This document shows, one piece after another, positions 16,328 through 25,378 of a stretch of 64,000 nt of DNA. Each line of letters starts with the position of its first letter. Position 1 is the stretch's first letter. This stretch comes from Pseudomonas sp. MMS21 TM103 (GTDB taxonomy: Bacteria; Pseudomonadota; Gammaproteobacteria; Pseudomonadales; Pseudomonadaceae). Below the pieces are notes generated by a model, which saw only the letters and a program-made list of their open reading frames with translations, had not been told where the DNA came from and did not search any database. Location of the stretch: contig NZ_JAJISP010000001.1 in assembly GCF_022132145.1 (NCBI RefSeq), positions 62,001-126,000 on the forward strand, written 5' to 3'. A program made the position numbers and the translations under genes.

Positions 16328-17239
16328 ATGATGACCCTGCGCCAGATCCGCCACTTCATTGCCGTCGCCGAGACCGGCTCGATTTCCGCAGCAGCCCAGG
16401 CCGTGCACATCTCCCAATCGACCCTGACCCTGGCCATCCAGCAACTGGAGGAGGAGATCGGCGTCAGCCTGTTCAATCGCCACGCCAAGGGCATGTCCCT
16501 GACCCATCAGGGTCACCAGTTCCTGCGTCAGGCACACCTGATCCTGGCCACCGTCGACAACGCCAAACGCAGCCTGCAACAGAGCACCGATCAGGTCGCC
16601 GGCAGCCTGACCATAGGCGTGACCAGCCTGGTGGCCGGCTATTACCTGGCCGACCTGCTCACCCGCTTCCAGCGCGCCTACCCCAATGTGGAAATCCGCG
16701 TGATGGAAGACGAACGCCCGTATATCGAGCACCTGCTGGTCAGCGGCGAGATCGACGTCGGCGTGCTGATCCTGTCCAACCTGGAAGACCGCCACGCCTT
16801 GCAGACCGAGGTGCTGACCCACTCACCGCTGCGCCTCTGGCTGCCGCCGCAACATCCGCTGCTGGAACACGACAGCATCAGCCTGGCGGACATCGTCAGC
16901 GAGCCGCTGATCCAGCTCAATGTCGACGAGATGGAGCTGAACGCCCAGCGCATCTGGTCCGGCGCCGGCCTGCAGCCCCATATCACCCTGCGCACCGGCT
17001 CTACCGAGGCGGTGCGCAGCCTGGTCGCCGCCGGCCTGGGCCTGTCCATTCAACCGGACATGACCTACCGCCCCTGGTCACTGGAGGGCGACATCATCGA
17101 AGCCCGCGCCCTGGTCGACCTGACCCAGCCCCTTGACGTCGGCCTGGCCTGGCGCCGCGGCAGCGCACGACCGGCACTGGTCGACCCCTTCCTCAGCGTT
17201 GCCCGCGAGCAGCCTGCCGGACGCAAGCTATCTATTTAA
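16328..17239 (+). CDS. LysR-family transcriptional regulator
   Basis: A 303-residue LysR-type regulator. The winged helix-turn-helix covers residues 1-60 (LRQIRHFIAVAETGSISAAAQAVHISQSTLT...), followed by the linker helix and a periplasmic-binding-protein-like effector domain (GSLTIGVTSLVAGYYLADLLTRF). It stands at the head of the aldehyde dehydrogenase/polyamine transport cluster on the same strand, 142 bases before the first structural gene, so it probably controls that cluster. This differs from the E. coli ydcSTUVW locus, whose neighbour is a GntR/MocR-type regulator. The start may be either of two adjacent ATG codons. Confidence 0.92.
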   Translation: MMTLRQIRHFIAVAETGSISAAAQAVHISQSTLTLAIQQLEEEIGVSLFNRHAKGMSLTHQGHQFLRQAHLILATVDNAKRSLQQSTDQVAGSLTIGVTSLVAGYYLADLLTRFQRAYPNVEIRVMEDERPYIEHLLVSGEIDVGVLILSNLEDRHALQTEVLTHSPLRLWLPPQHPLLEHDSISLADIVSEPLIQLNVDEMELNAQRIWSGAGLQPHITLRTGSTEAVRSLVAAGLGLSIQPDMTYRPWSLEGDIIEARALVDLTQPLDVGLAWRRGSARPALVDPFLSVAREQPAGRKLSI

Positions 17240-17381
17240 TCGAACGCAGCCTTCAGTATTAAGAATTTGTGAGCCTAAAGCCCAGGATCTAGTCTCTCCT
17301 TCGCACACTGAGAAGAGCGCACCGGGCCCGATCCTGCCTACAACAGCCCGCTGCCCCAAGAATAAGATGAGGGCACACCGA

Positions 17382-18848
17382 ATGGCTGGCGCAACGACTC
17401 CCACGCCCCTTTTCCGTGAATTATTGATCGACGGCCAGCTGCTCGCCGGTGAGGGCGCTGGGGAAGCGATCCTCAACCCGGCAACCGGTGAAATCCTGAC
17501 CCATATCGCCGAAGCCTCAAGCGAACAGGTCGAGGCTGCCATCCTTGCGGCACACCGGGCATTTTCCAGCTGGTCGCGGACCACCCCACAGCAACGCTCG
17601 CTGATCCTGCTCGGCATCGCCGACGCTATCGAACAGCGCGCCGACCTGCTCGCTCGCTTGGAAGCGCTCAACTGCGGCAAGCCGCTGCACCTGGCCCGTC
17701 AGGACGACCTCAGCGCCACGGTGGACGTGTTCCGCTTCTTCGCCGGCGCGGTGCGCTGCCAGACCGGCCAGCTGTCCGGCGAATACCTGCCGGGCTATAC
17801 CAGCATGGTGCGGCGCGACCCGATCGGCGTGGTCGCCTCCATCGCGCCTTGGAACTACCCGCTGATGATGGCCGCCTGGAAGATCGCCCCGGCGCTGGCG
17901 GCCGGCAACTGCCTGGTATTCAAACCCTCCGAACACACCCCGCTGTCGATCCTGGCCCTGGCCCCGGTGTTCGCCGAACTGCTGCCGCGCGGTGTGCTGA
18001 ATATCGTCTGTGGTGGCGGCGAAGGCGTCGGCAGCCACTTGGTCAGCCACCCCAAAGTGCGCATGGTCTCGCTGACCGGCGATATCGTCACCGGGCAGAA
18101 AATCCTCCAGGCCGCCGCCAAGACCCTCAAGCGCACCCATCTGGAACTCGGCGGCAAGGCGCCGGTGATCGTCTGCAACGATGCCGACCTGCAGGCGGTA
18201 GTCGAAGGCGTGCGCACCTATGGTTACTACAACGCCGGCCAGGATTGCACTGCGGCCTGCCGCATCTATGCTGAAGAAGGTATCCACGACCGCCTGGTGG
18301 CGGAGTTGGGTGATGCTGTGAACAGCCTGCGCTTTGCCCGCAAGACCGACGCGGATAACGAGATCGGCCCGCTGATCAGCGCGCGCCAGCGCGACCGGGT
18401 GGCCAGCTTCGTCGAGCGCGCCCTCGGTCAACCGCACATCGAACGGGTCACCGGCGCCGCCGCACACTCCGGCCCCGGTTTCTATTACCAGCCGACCCTG
18501 CTCGCCGGTTGCCGGCAGGGCGACGAGATCGTCCAGCGCGAGGTGTTCGGCCCGGTGGTCACCGTGACCCGTTTCGACGAACTGACGCAGGCGGTGGACT
18601 GGGCCAACGACTCCGAATACGGCCTGGCCTCCTCGGTGTGGACCGGCAACCTGGACAAGGCCATGCAGGTCGCCGCCCGCCTGCAGTACGGCTGCACCTG
18701 GATCAACAGCCACTTCATGCTGGTCAGCGAGATGCCCCATGGCGGCCTCAAGCGCTCCGGCTACGGCAAGGATCTGTCCAGCGATTCGCTGCAGGACTAC
18801 AGCGTGGTGCGCCACATCATGGCCCGCCATGGCCAGCAGCTGGATTGA
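17382..18848 (+). CDS. Aldehyde dehydrogenase, PatD-like paralogue 1
   Basis: A 488-residue NAD(P)-dependent aldehyde dehydrogenase closely similar to the PatD-type gene at 23,178. The catalytic Cys289 lies in [10 protein letters not shown] and the general base Glu255 in LELGGKAP; the C-terminal PHGGLKRSGYGKD is typical of this group. Likely substrates are omega-aminoaldehydes derived from diamines. The usual TGS of the cofactor loop reads TGD here (SLTGDIVTG). The ATG at 17,382 was preferred over 17,367 because GAGGG precedes it at good spacing; the frame is open much further upstream, overlapping the LysR gene, but that part has no family similarity. It opens the transporter operon. Confidence 0.92.
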   Translation: MAGATTPTPLFRELLIDGQLLAGEGAGEAILNPATGEILTHIAEASSEQVEAAILAAHRAFSSWSRTTPQQRSLILLGIADAIEQRADLLARLEALNCGKPLHLARQDDLSATVDVFRFFAGAVRCQTGQLSGEYLPGYTSMVRRDPIGVVASIAPWNYPLMMAAWKIAPALAAGNCLVFKPSEHTPLSILALAPVFAELLPRGVLNIVCGGGEGVGSHLVSHPKVRMVSLTGDIVTGQKILQAAAKTLKRTHLELGGKAPVIVCNDADLQAVVEGVRTYGYYNAGQDCTAACRIYAEEGIHDRLVAELGDAVNSLRFARKTDADNEIGPLISARQRDRVASFVERALGQPHIERVTGAAAHSGPGFYYQPTLLAGCRQGDEIVQREVFGPVVTVTRFDELTQAVDWANDSEYGLASSVWTGNLDKAMQVAARLQYGCTWINSHFMLVSEMPHGGLKRSGYGKDLSSDSLQDYSVVRHIMARHGQQLD

Positions 18849-18936
18849 ATGAGTAGTACCCACAAGTAGCCCTGACCGGGTGAGCAACACGACGTGCAAC
18901 TGCCCCGAGCCCAACAATAGAAAAGAGGGAATTCCA

Positions 18937-20088
18937 ATGTTCGTGCAAAAAACCGCTTTGTTCAGTGCGCTGGCCAGCGCACTGCTGGCCAGCACCAGCC
19001 TGCAAGCCGCCGAGCCACTCAAGGCCCTCGGTGCCGGCGAAGGACGCCTGGATATCGTCGCCTGGCCCGGCTATATCGAGCGCGGCGAGACCGACAAGGG
19101 CTACGACTGGGTCACCGGCTTCGAACAGCAGACCGGCTGCATGGTCAACGTCAAGACCGCCGCCACCTCCGACGAGATGGTCAGCCTGATGGCCAAGGGC
19201 GGCTATGACCTGGTCACCGCCTCGGGCGACGCCTCGCTGCGCCTGGTCGCCGGCAAGCGCGTGCAGCCGATCAACATCGACCTGATCCCCAACTGGAAGA
19301 CCGTCGACGAGCGCCTCAAGCAGGCCCCCTGGCACACCGTCGCCGGCCAGCACTATGGCACGCCCTACCAGTGGGGCCCGAACGTGCTGATGTACAACAG
19401 CAGCGTGCTCAAGGACGCGCCGACCAGCTGGAAAGTGGTGTTCGAGGAGCAGACCCTGCCCGACGGCAAGAGCAACAAGGGCCGCGTGCAGGCCTATGAC
19501 GGCCCGATCTACATCGCCGATGCGGCGCTCTACCTCAAGGCGACCAAGCCCGAACTGGGCATCGACGACCCCTACCTGCTCAACGAGGAGCAATACGCCG
19601 CCACCCTGGCCCTGCTGCGCCAGCAACACGACCTCATCCACCGTTACTGGCACGACGCCACGGTACAGATGAGCGACTTCAAGAACGAAGGCGTGGTCGC
19701 CTCCGGCTCCTGGCCGTACCAGGTCAACGCCCTGCAGGCGGAAAGCCAGCCGATCGCCTCTGTGGTGCCGGTCGAGGGTGCCACCGGCTGGGCCGACACC
19801 ACCATGCTGCACGCCGATGCCAAGCACCCGAACTGCGCCTACCAGTGGATGAACTGGTCGCTGGAGCCCAAGGTCCAGGGCGACCTGGCTTCCTGGTTCG
19901 GCTCCCTGCCGGCAGTGCCCGCCGCCTGCCAGGGTAATGAACTGCTCGGCGCCGAAGGCTGCAAGACCAATGGCTTCGACAAATTCGACCAGATCGCCTT
20001 CTGGAAGACCCCGCAGGCCGAGGGTGGCAAGTACGTACCCTACAGCCGCTGGACCCAGGACTACATCGCGATCATGGGCGGTCGCTGA
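18937..20088 (+). CDS. ydcS: Polyamine-type ABC transporter substrate-binding protein (YdcS-like)
   Basis: A 383-residue periplasmic binding protein. The start at 18,937 has GAGGG and a clear signal peptide ending near LQAAEP. The mature protein shows the spermidine/putrescine binder pattern (LDIVAWPGYIERG, TAATSDEMVSLMAKGGYDLVTASGD, PYQWGPNVLMYN, GWADTTMLH), most like YdcS of the ydcSTUV system, some members of which have also been reported as poly-hydroxybutyrate synthases. It lies 88 bases after the first dehydrogenase and 215 bases before the ATPase gene, with a strong hairpin in that gap. Confidence 0.9.
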   Translation: MFVQKTALFSALASALLASTSLQAAEPLKALGAGEGRLDIVAWPGYIERGETDKGYDWVTGFEQQTGCMVNVKTAATSDEMVSLMAKGGYDLVTASGDASLRLVAGKRVQPINIDLIPNWKTVDERLKQAPWHTVAGQHYGTPYQWGPNVLMYNSSVLKDAPTSWKVVFEEQTLPDGKSNKGRVQAYDGPIYIADAALYLKATKPELGIDDPYLLNEEQYAATLALLRQQHDLIHRYWHDATVQMSDFKNEGVVASGSWPYQVNALQAESQPIASVVPVEGATGWADTTMLHADAKHPNCAYQWMNWSLEPKVQGDLASWFGSLPAVPAACQGNELLGAEGCKTNGFDKFDQIAFWKTPQAEGGKYVPYSRWTQDYIAIMGGR

Positions 20089-20217
20089 TTGTGGCATCGC
20101 GAAGGCTGCGCGGCTCGGTGGAGCGCTGGTGTGAACCCTGCACCCGGACCGAGCTGATGGCGGCTGGATAAACCCTTATCCGGCCGAACATCCCGAGCAG
20201 TTGATTTCACCGTTTTA

Positions 20218-20285
20218 CATCCATCCTGTCCTGGCGGTCCCGTGTCGGCAAAACCTGGCAGCCAGGACGGGATGGATGGTTTTTT
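20218..20285 (+). terminator. Long hairpin with T-tract inside the ydc-like operon
   Basis: An 18-base left arm (20,218-20,235) pairs with 20,262-20,279 with a single G-U, separated by a ~26-base loop, and is followed directly by six T residues (20,280-20,285). It ends 18 bases before the ATPase start codon. This is a textbook rho-independent terminator shape, placed where partial termination would lower transporter expression relative to the binding protein. Confidence 0.85.
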
Positions 20286-20303
20286 CTCCTGGAGTTTTTT
20301 GAC

Positions 20304-21347
20304 ATGACCCTTGCAGTGCAATTCACCGGTGTCTCCCGCGTCTTCGGCGAGGTCAAGGCCGTCGACCGGGTGTCCATCGACATCCAGGATGGCGAATTCT
20401 TCTCCATGCTCGGCCCCTCGGGTTCGGGCAAGACCACCTGCCTGCGCCTGATCGCCGGTTTCGAGCAGCCCAGCGCCGGCAGCATCCGCATCCACGGCGA
20501 GGAGGCCGTCGGCCTGGCGCCCTATCAGCGCGACGTCAACACGGTGTTCCAGGACTATGCGCTGTTCCCGCACATGAACGTGCTGGACAACGTCGCCTAC
20601 GGCCTCAAGGTCAAGGGGGTGGGCAAGGGCGAGCGCTACGCCCGTGCCGAAGAGACCCTGGCCCTGGTGGCCCTGGACGGCTATGGCGCGCGCAAGCCGG
20701 CGCAACTGTCCGGCGGCCAGCGCCAGCGCGTGGCCCTGGCCCGCGCCCTGGTCAACCGACCGCGGGTGTTGCTGCTGGATGAACCCCTGGGCGCCCTCGA
20801 CCTCAAGCTGCGCGAGCAGATGCAGGGCGAACTGAAAAAGCTGCAACGCCAGCTCGGCATCACCTTCATCTTCGTCACCCACGACCAGACCGAGGCGTTG
20901 TCGATGTCCGACCGGGTCGCGGTATTCAACAAGGGCCGCATCGAGCAGGTCGACAGCCCGCGCAACCTGTACATGAAGCCGGCGACCGCGTTCGTCGCCG
21001 AGTTCGTCGGCACCTCCAACGTGCTGCGCGGCGAGCTGGCCAAACGCCTGACCGGCCAGGCCCTGGCCTGCTCGATCCGCCCCGAGCACATCCGCTTCGC
21101 CGACGACCAGGCGGCCAGCAGCGACGAGGTGGAAGTCAGCGGCCTGCTGCACGACATCCAGTACCAGGGCGCGGCCACCCGCTATGAGATCCAGCTGGAA
21201 AACGGCCAGAACCTCAGCATCAGCCAGGCCAACGATCAGTGGCAGGCCGGCACCCCGGTTTTTCAGCCCGGCCAGGCCGTGACCGCGCGCTGGGCCCGGG
21301 CGGCCATGGTGGCGCTGCAGGATCTTGCCTCCGGTGAGGGCCACTGA
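20304..21347 (+). CDS. ydcT: Polyamine-type ABC transporter ATP-binding protein (YdcT-like)
   Basis: A 347-residue ATPase that powers import through the two permeases. It carries the Walker A (GPSGSGKTT), signature (LSGGQRQRVALARAL), Walker B (VLLLDEPLGALD) and H-loop (VTHDQ) motifs, followed by a TOBE-type C-terminal regulatory domain (SIRPEHIRF). The organisation is that of PotA/YdcT. The ribosome site CTGGAG lies after the T-tract of the upstream hairpin. The next gene starts at its stop codon, so translation is tightly linked. Confidence 0.94.
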   Translation: MTLAVQFTGVSRVFGEVKAVDRVSIDIQDGEFFSMLGPSGSGKTTCLRLIAGFEQPSAGSIRIHGEEAVGLAPYQRDVNTVFQDYALFPHMNVLDNVAYGLKVKGVGKGERYARAEETLALVALDGYGARKPAQLSGGQRQRVALARALVNRPRVLLLDEPLGALDLKLREQMQGELKKLQRQLGITFIFVTHDQTEALSMSDRVAVFNKGRIEQVDSPRNLYMKPATAFVAEFVGTSNVLRGELAKRLTGQALACSIRPEHIRFADDQAASSDEVEVSGLLHDIQYQGAATRYEIQLENGQNLSISQANDQWQAGTPVFQPGQAVTARWARAAMVALQDLASGEGH

Positions 21348-21348
21348 G

Positions 21349-22299
21349 ATGGAGGCGTCCTTGAAATCCCGGACGCGGCAGCCGGCCCATGGCCCGCTGC
21401 ACCGCCTGTCCAACCTGCTCTACCGCCGGCCCAACCTGTACCTGGCGCTGCTGCTGGTGCCGCCGCTGCTGTGGTTCGGCGCGATCTACTTCGGTTCGCT
21501 GCTGACCCTGCTCTGGCAGGGCCTGTATACCTTCGACGACTACAGCATGATGGTCACCCCGGACCTGACCCTGGACAACCTGATCGCGCTGTTCCGGCCC
21601 GCCAACTACGACATCATCCTGCGCACCCTGAGCATGGCCGTCGCCGTATCCCTGGCCAGCGCCCTGCTCGCCTTCCCCATCGCCTACTACATGGCGCGCC
21701 ACACCAGCGGCAAGACCAAGGCGTTCTTCTATATCGCGGTGATGATGCCGATGTGGGCCAGCTACATCGTCAAGGCCTACGCCTGGACCCTGCTGCTGGC
21801 CAAGGGCGGGGTCGCCCAGTGGTTCGTCGACCAGTTCGGCCTGGCGCCGACCCTGCAACTGATCCTGAGCATTCCCGGGATCGGCGGCAGCACCTTGTCG
21901 ACCTCGCACCTGGGCCGCTTCCTGGTGTTCGTCTACATCTGGCTGCCGTTCATGATCCTGCCGATCCAGGCCGCGCTGGAGCGCCTGCCGCCCTCGCTGC
22001 TGCAGGCCTCCGCCGACCTCGGCGCGCGCCCCTGGCAGACCTTCGTACAGGTGATCCTGCCGCTGTCGATCCCGGGTATCGCCGCCGGCTCGATCTTCAC
22101 CTTCTCGCTGACCCTGGGCGACTTCATCGTGCCGCAACTGGTCGGCCCGCCCGGCTTCTTCATCGGCAGCATGGTCTACGTGCAGCAGGGCGCGGTCGGC
22201 AACATGCCGATGGCCGCCGCCTTCACCCTGGTGCCGATCGTGCTGATCGCCATCTACCTGTCCATCGTCAAACGCCTGGGGGCCTTCGATGCGCTCTGA
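21349..22299 (+). CDS. ydcU: Polyamine-type ABC transporter permease (YdcU-like)
   Basis: A 316-residue inner-membrane permease with about six hydrophobic segments, beginning with [25 protein letters not shown]. The EAA coupling loop appears near the C-terminal third ([27 protein letters not shown]). It matches the PotB/YdcU family in length and loop sequence. ATG 21,349 overlaps the end of the ATPase gene (TGAGATG). Its 3' end overlaps the second permease gene by 11 bases. Confidence 0.93.
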   Translation: MEASLKSRTRQPAHGPLHRLSNLLYRRPNLYLALLLVPPLLWFGAIYFGSLLTLLWQGLYTFDDYSMMVTPDLTLDNLIALFRPANYDIILRTLSMAVAVSLASALLAFPIAYYMARHTSGKTKAFFYIAVMMPMWASYIVKAYAWTLLLAKGGVAQWFVDQFGLAPTLQLILSIPGIGGSTLSTSHLGRFLVFVYIWLPFMILPIQAALERLPPSLLQASADLGARPWQTFVQVILPLSIPGIAAGSIFTFSLTLGDFIVPQLVGPPGFFIGSMVYVQQGAVGNMPMAAAFTLVPIVLIAIYLSIVKRLGAFDAL

Positions 22300-23113
22300 T
22301 TCCTCCTCCTACGATCGCGCTTCCTGGGGCCTCAAGCTGGCGGCCTGGGCGGGACTGCTGTTCCTCCATTTCCCGATCCTGATCATCTTCATCTACGCCT
22401 TCAACACCGAGGAAGCGGCCTTCAGCTTCCCGCCCCAGGGCTTCACCCTGCACTGGTTCAGCGTGGCCTTCGCCCGGGTCGACGTGCTCGAGTCGATCAA
22501 GCTGTCGTTGCAGATCGCCTGCCTGGCCACCCTGATCGCCCTGGTCCTCGGCACCCTGGCCGCCGCCGCGCTGTACCGCCGCGACTTCTTCGGCAAGGAA
22601 GGCATCTCGCTGATGCTGATCCTGCCGATCGCCCTGCCCGGCATCGTCACCGGCCTGGCCCTGCTGGCGGCGTTCAAGACCCTGGACATCGAGCCGGGCA
22701 TTTTCACCATCGTCGTCGGCCACGCCACCTTCTGCGTGGTGATCGTCTACAACAACGTGATCGCCCGCTTCCGCCGCACCTCCCACAGCCTGATCGAGGC
22801 CTCGATGGACCTCGGCGCCGACGGCTGGCAGACCTTCCGCTACATCATCCTGCCCAACCTCAGCTCGGCCCTGCTGGCCGGCGGCATGCTCGCCTTCGCC
22901 CTGTCGTTCGACGAAATCATCGTCACCACCTTCACCGCCGGCCACGAACGCACCCTGCCGCTGTGGCTGCTCAATCAACTGAGCCGACCGCGGGATGTAC
23001 CGGTGACCAACGTGGTGGCGATGTCGGTGATGCTGGTGACCATGCTGCCGATCCTCGGCGCCTATTACCTGACCAGGGGCGGCGAAGGCGTGGCCGGCAG
23101 CGGCGGCAAATGA
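22289..23113 (+). CDS. ydcV: Polyamine-type ABC transporter permease (YdcV-like)
   Basis: A 274-residue permease of the PotC/YdcV type with about six membrane segments, starting [22 protein letters not shown], and the EAA loop [24 protein letters not shown]. It overlaps the previous permease gene by 11 bases, suggesting translational coupling. The C-terminus is glycine-rich ([12 protein letters not shown]). With the preceding three genes it completes a full importer; the PatD-type gene follows after 64 bases. Confidence 0.93.
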   Translation: MRSDSSSYDRASWGLKLAAWAGLLFLHFPILIIFIYAFNTEEAAFSFPPQGFTLHWFSVAFARVDVLESIKLSLQIACLATLIALVLGTLAAAALYRRDFFGKEGISLMLILPIALPGIVTGLALLAAFKTLDIEPGIFTIVVGHATFCVVIVYNNVIARFRRTSHSLIEASMDLGADGWQTFRYIILPNLSSALLAGGMLAFALSFDEIIVTTFTAGHERTLPLWLLNQLSRPRDVPVTNVVAMSVMLVTMLPILGAYYLTRGGEGVAGSGGK

Positions 23114-23177
23114 GCCCGGCGCGGCGCGAACTCGCGACCTCGATGAATTCGTAGAAGCCCAACCAGAGGATTTCGCA

Positions 23178-24602
23178 ATGCAAAGCAAACTGCTGATCAA
23201 TGGCCAACTGGTACTCGGTGAAGGCGCCAGCCTGGCGGTGCTCAACCCGGCGCTCGGCGCCCCCCTGCTGCATATCAACGAGGCCAGCAGCGAGCAGGTC
23301 GATGCCGCCGTGCGTGCGGCCGATGCCGCCTTCGACGGCTGGTCGCAGACCGCGCCGAAAGACCGTGCGCTGTTGCTGCTGCGCCTGGCCGACAAGATCG
23401 AAGCCCATGCCGAGGAGCTGGCCCAGCTGGAGTCGGACAACTGCGGCAAACCCTACGCCGCCGCGCTGAACGACGAAATCCCGGCCATCGCCGACGTGTT
23501 CCGCTTCTTCGCCGGCGCCAGCCGCTGCCTGAGCGGTAGCGCCGCTGGCGAATACCTGCCGGGCCACACCTCGATGATCCGCCGCGACCCGATCGGCGTG
23601 GTGGCGTCCATCGCGCCCTGGAACTACCCGCTGATGATGGCCGCCTGGAAGCTCGCCCCGGCCCTGGCCGCGGGCAATACCGTGGTGCTCAAGCCGTCCG
23701 AGCAGACGCCGCTGACGGCCCTGAAGCTGGCCGAATTCCTCGCCGAGATCTTCCCCGCCGGGGTGGTCAACATCGTCTTCGGCCGCGGCACCAGCGTCGG
23801 CAGCCCGCTGGTGACCCACCCGCAGGTGCGCATGGTGTCGCTGACCGGCTCGGTCGCCACCGGCTCGAACATCATTTCCAGCACCGCCGCCTCGGTGAAG
23901 CGCATGCACATGGAACTGGGCGGCAAGGCGCCGGTGCTGATCTTCGACGACGCCGATATCGCCGCCGCGGTGGAAGGCATCCGCACCTTCGGCTTCTACA
24001 ACGCCGGCCAGGACTGCACCGCCGCCTGCCGCATCTATGCGCAGAAAGGCATCTACGAGAAGTTCGTCGCCGAGCTGGGCGCGGCGGTCGGCAGTATCAA
24101 GCACGGCCTGCAGCACGACCCGGCCACCGAGCTGGGCCCGCTGATCACCGCCGAGCACCGCGAGCGCGCCAGCGGCTTCGTCGAGCGCGCCGCGGCGCTG
24201 GGGCATATCGAGGTGGTCACCGGCGGCAAGGCGGTCGCCGGCCCCGGCTTCTTCTACCAGCCCACGGTGCTGGCCGGCGCTCGCCAGGACGACGAGATCG
24301 TCCGCCGCGAAGTGTTCGGCCCGGTGGTCTCGGTCACCCCGTTCGACGACGAAGCGCAGGCGCTGGCCTGGGCCAACGACTCCGACTACGGCCTGGCCTC
24401 GTCGGTCTGGACCAACGACGTCGGCCGCGCCCACCGCCTCGCCGCGCGCCTGCAGTACGGCTGCACCTGGGTCAACACGCACTTCATGCTGGTCAATGAA
24501 ATGCCCCATGGCGGGCTGAAGCTGTCCGGCTACGGCAAGGACATGTCGATGTACGGGCTGGAGGACTACACCGCCGTGCGTCACGTCATGTTCAAGCATT
24601 AG
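23178..24602 (+). CDS. patD: Gamma-aminobutyraldehyde dehydrogenase
   Basis: Oxidises 4-aminobutanal, made from putrescine by transamination, to 4-aminobutyrate (GABA) with NAD+. The 474 residues align along their whole length with E. coli PatD/YdcW as I remember it, including catalytic Cys280 ([10 protein letters not shown]) and Glu246 (MELGGKAP) at the same numbers, the SLTGS cofactor loop and the C-terminal LSGYGKDMS. The start has GAGG at 9-bases spacing. It ends the ydcSTUV-patD gene order known from E. coli. A second, diverged dehydrogenase opens the same operon, so the two may split substrates (C4 and other aminoaldehydes). Confidence 0.93.
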   Translation: MQSKLLINGQLVLGEGASLAVLNPALGAPLLHINEASSEQVDAAVRAADAAFDGWSQTAPKDRALLLLRLADKIEAHAEELAQLESDNCGKPYAAALNDEIPAIADVFRFFAGASRCLSGSAAGEYLPGHTSMIRRDPIGVVASIAPWNYPLMMAAWKLAPALAAGNTVVLKPSEQTPLTALKLAEFLAEIFPAGVVNIVFGRGTSVGSPLVTHPQVRMVSLTGSVATGSNIISSTAASVKRMHMELGGKAPVLIFDDADIAAAVEGIRTFGFYNAGQDCTAACRIYAQKGIYEKFVAELGAAVGSIKHGLQHDPATELGPLITAEHRERASGFVERAAALGHIEVVTGGKAVAGPGFFYQPTVLAGARQDDEIVRREVFGPVVSVTPFDDEAQALAWANDSDYGLASSVWTNDVGRAHRLAARLQYGCTWVNTHFMLVNEMPHGGLKLSGYGKDMSMYGLEDYTAVRHVMFKH

Positions 24603-24664
24603 CCGTTGGTAAAAAAACCGGGCGGCCCCTATCGGGCCACTCACTCTGAGCTGGAGCACCAACA

Positions 24665-25141
24665 ATGAAAAACGCATTGCGCAGTATCAGTTTCTTCATG
24701 CTGTTCGCCGCTGCCGGGCTGGCCCAGGCCGCGGATGACGCCAGGGCCATCGTCGATGGCTACATGGCCGCCTGGAATGCCCACGACGCCGACCAGGCCG
24801 CGACCTTCCTGGCCGAGGACGCGGTGTACTTCGATGCCACCGTCGGCACCCCGCAGAACGGCAAGGCGGCGGCGCGCGACAATGTGATCAAGGTGTTCAT
24901 CGACGCGGTGCCGGACCTGACCTGGAAGATGACCAGCGAGCCGATCGTCGGCGCCGATGGCATCGCCTTCCAGTGGCAGTTCAGCGGCACCAACAGCGGC
25001 GCCTGGGGGCCGGACACCCCGGCCACCGACAAACCGCTGAGCTTCGAGGGGGTCAGCTTCATCCGCATCAAGGACGGCAAGATCGCCTATCAGGGCGACT
25101 ACTACGACGCCCTCGGCTTCAACAAGCAGCTGGGCTGGTAA
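24665..25141 (+). CDS. Exported SnoaL/NTF2-like protein
   Basis: A 158-residue protein with a signal peptide ending at AQAADD, followed by an NTF2-like (SnoaL/ketosteroid isomerase-like) fold: AIVDGYMAAWNAHDADQAATFLAEDAVYFD, then the beta-strands ending FIRIKDGKIAYQGDYYDALGF. Members bind or modify small molecules, but exported ones are mostly uncharacterised. It lies 62 bases after patD with a GGAG ribosome site, and closes the cluster, so it may serve polyamine or aldehyde handling in the periplasm; that is inference from position only. Confidence 0.8.
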   Translation: MKNALRSISFFMLFAAAGLAQAADDARAIVDGYMAAWNAHDADQAATFLAEDAVYFDATVGTPQNGKAAARDNVIKVFIDAVPDLTWKMTSEPIVGADGIAFQWQFSGTNSGAWGPDTPATDKPLSFEGVSFIRIKDGKIAYQGDYYDALGFNKQLGW

Positions 25142-25148
25142 GCCCACC

Positions 25149-25174
25149 GCGCCGCCGGTCCGAACCGGCGGCGC
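25149..25174. terminator. Hairpin at the end of the polyamine cluster
   Basis: Eleven perfect base pairs (GCGCCGCCGGT / ACCGGCGGCGC) around a CCGA loop, 8 bases after the SnoaL-like stop. No T-tract follows, so it may be a weak or factor-dependent end. Confidence 0.6.
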
Positions 25175-25378
25175 CCTCCTGCGCAACGACCTCCCCGCCA
25201 CAGTCACTACCCCCATGCAGTTCGTCGGTTAATCGGGGGAAATCCTCAAATAGTGTTTTCCATCACATACTGCCTCTATGCGCTCACTAATTGACGTCGG
25301 TAGGATGACGGCAAAACCGAGTAAAACTCGGCCAAGGCTATGGATGGCTCAACAGTCCAGCGCAGACCGCCTCCGACC

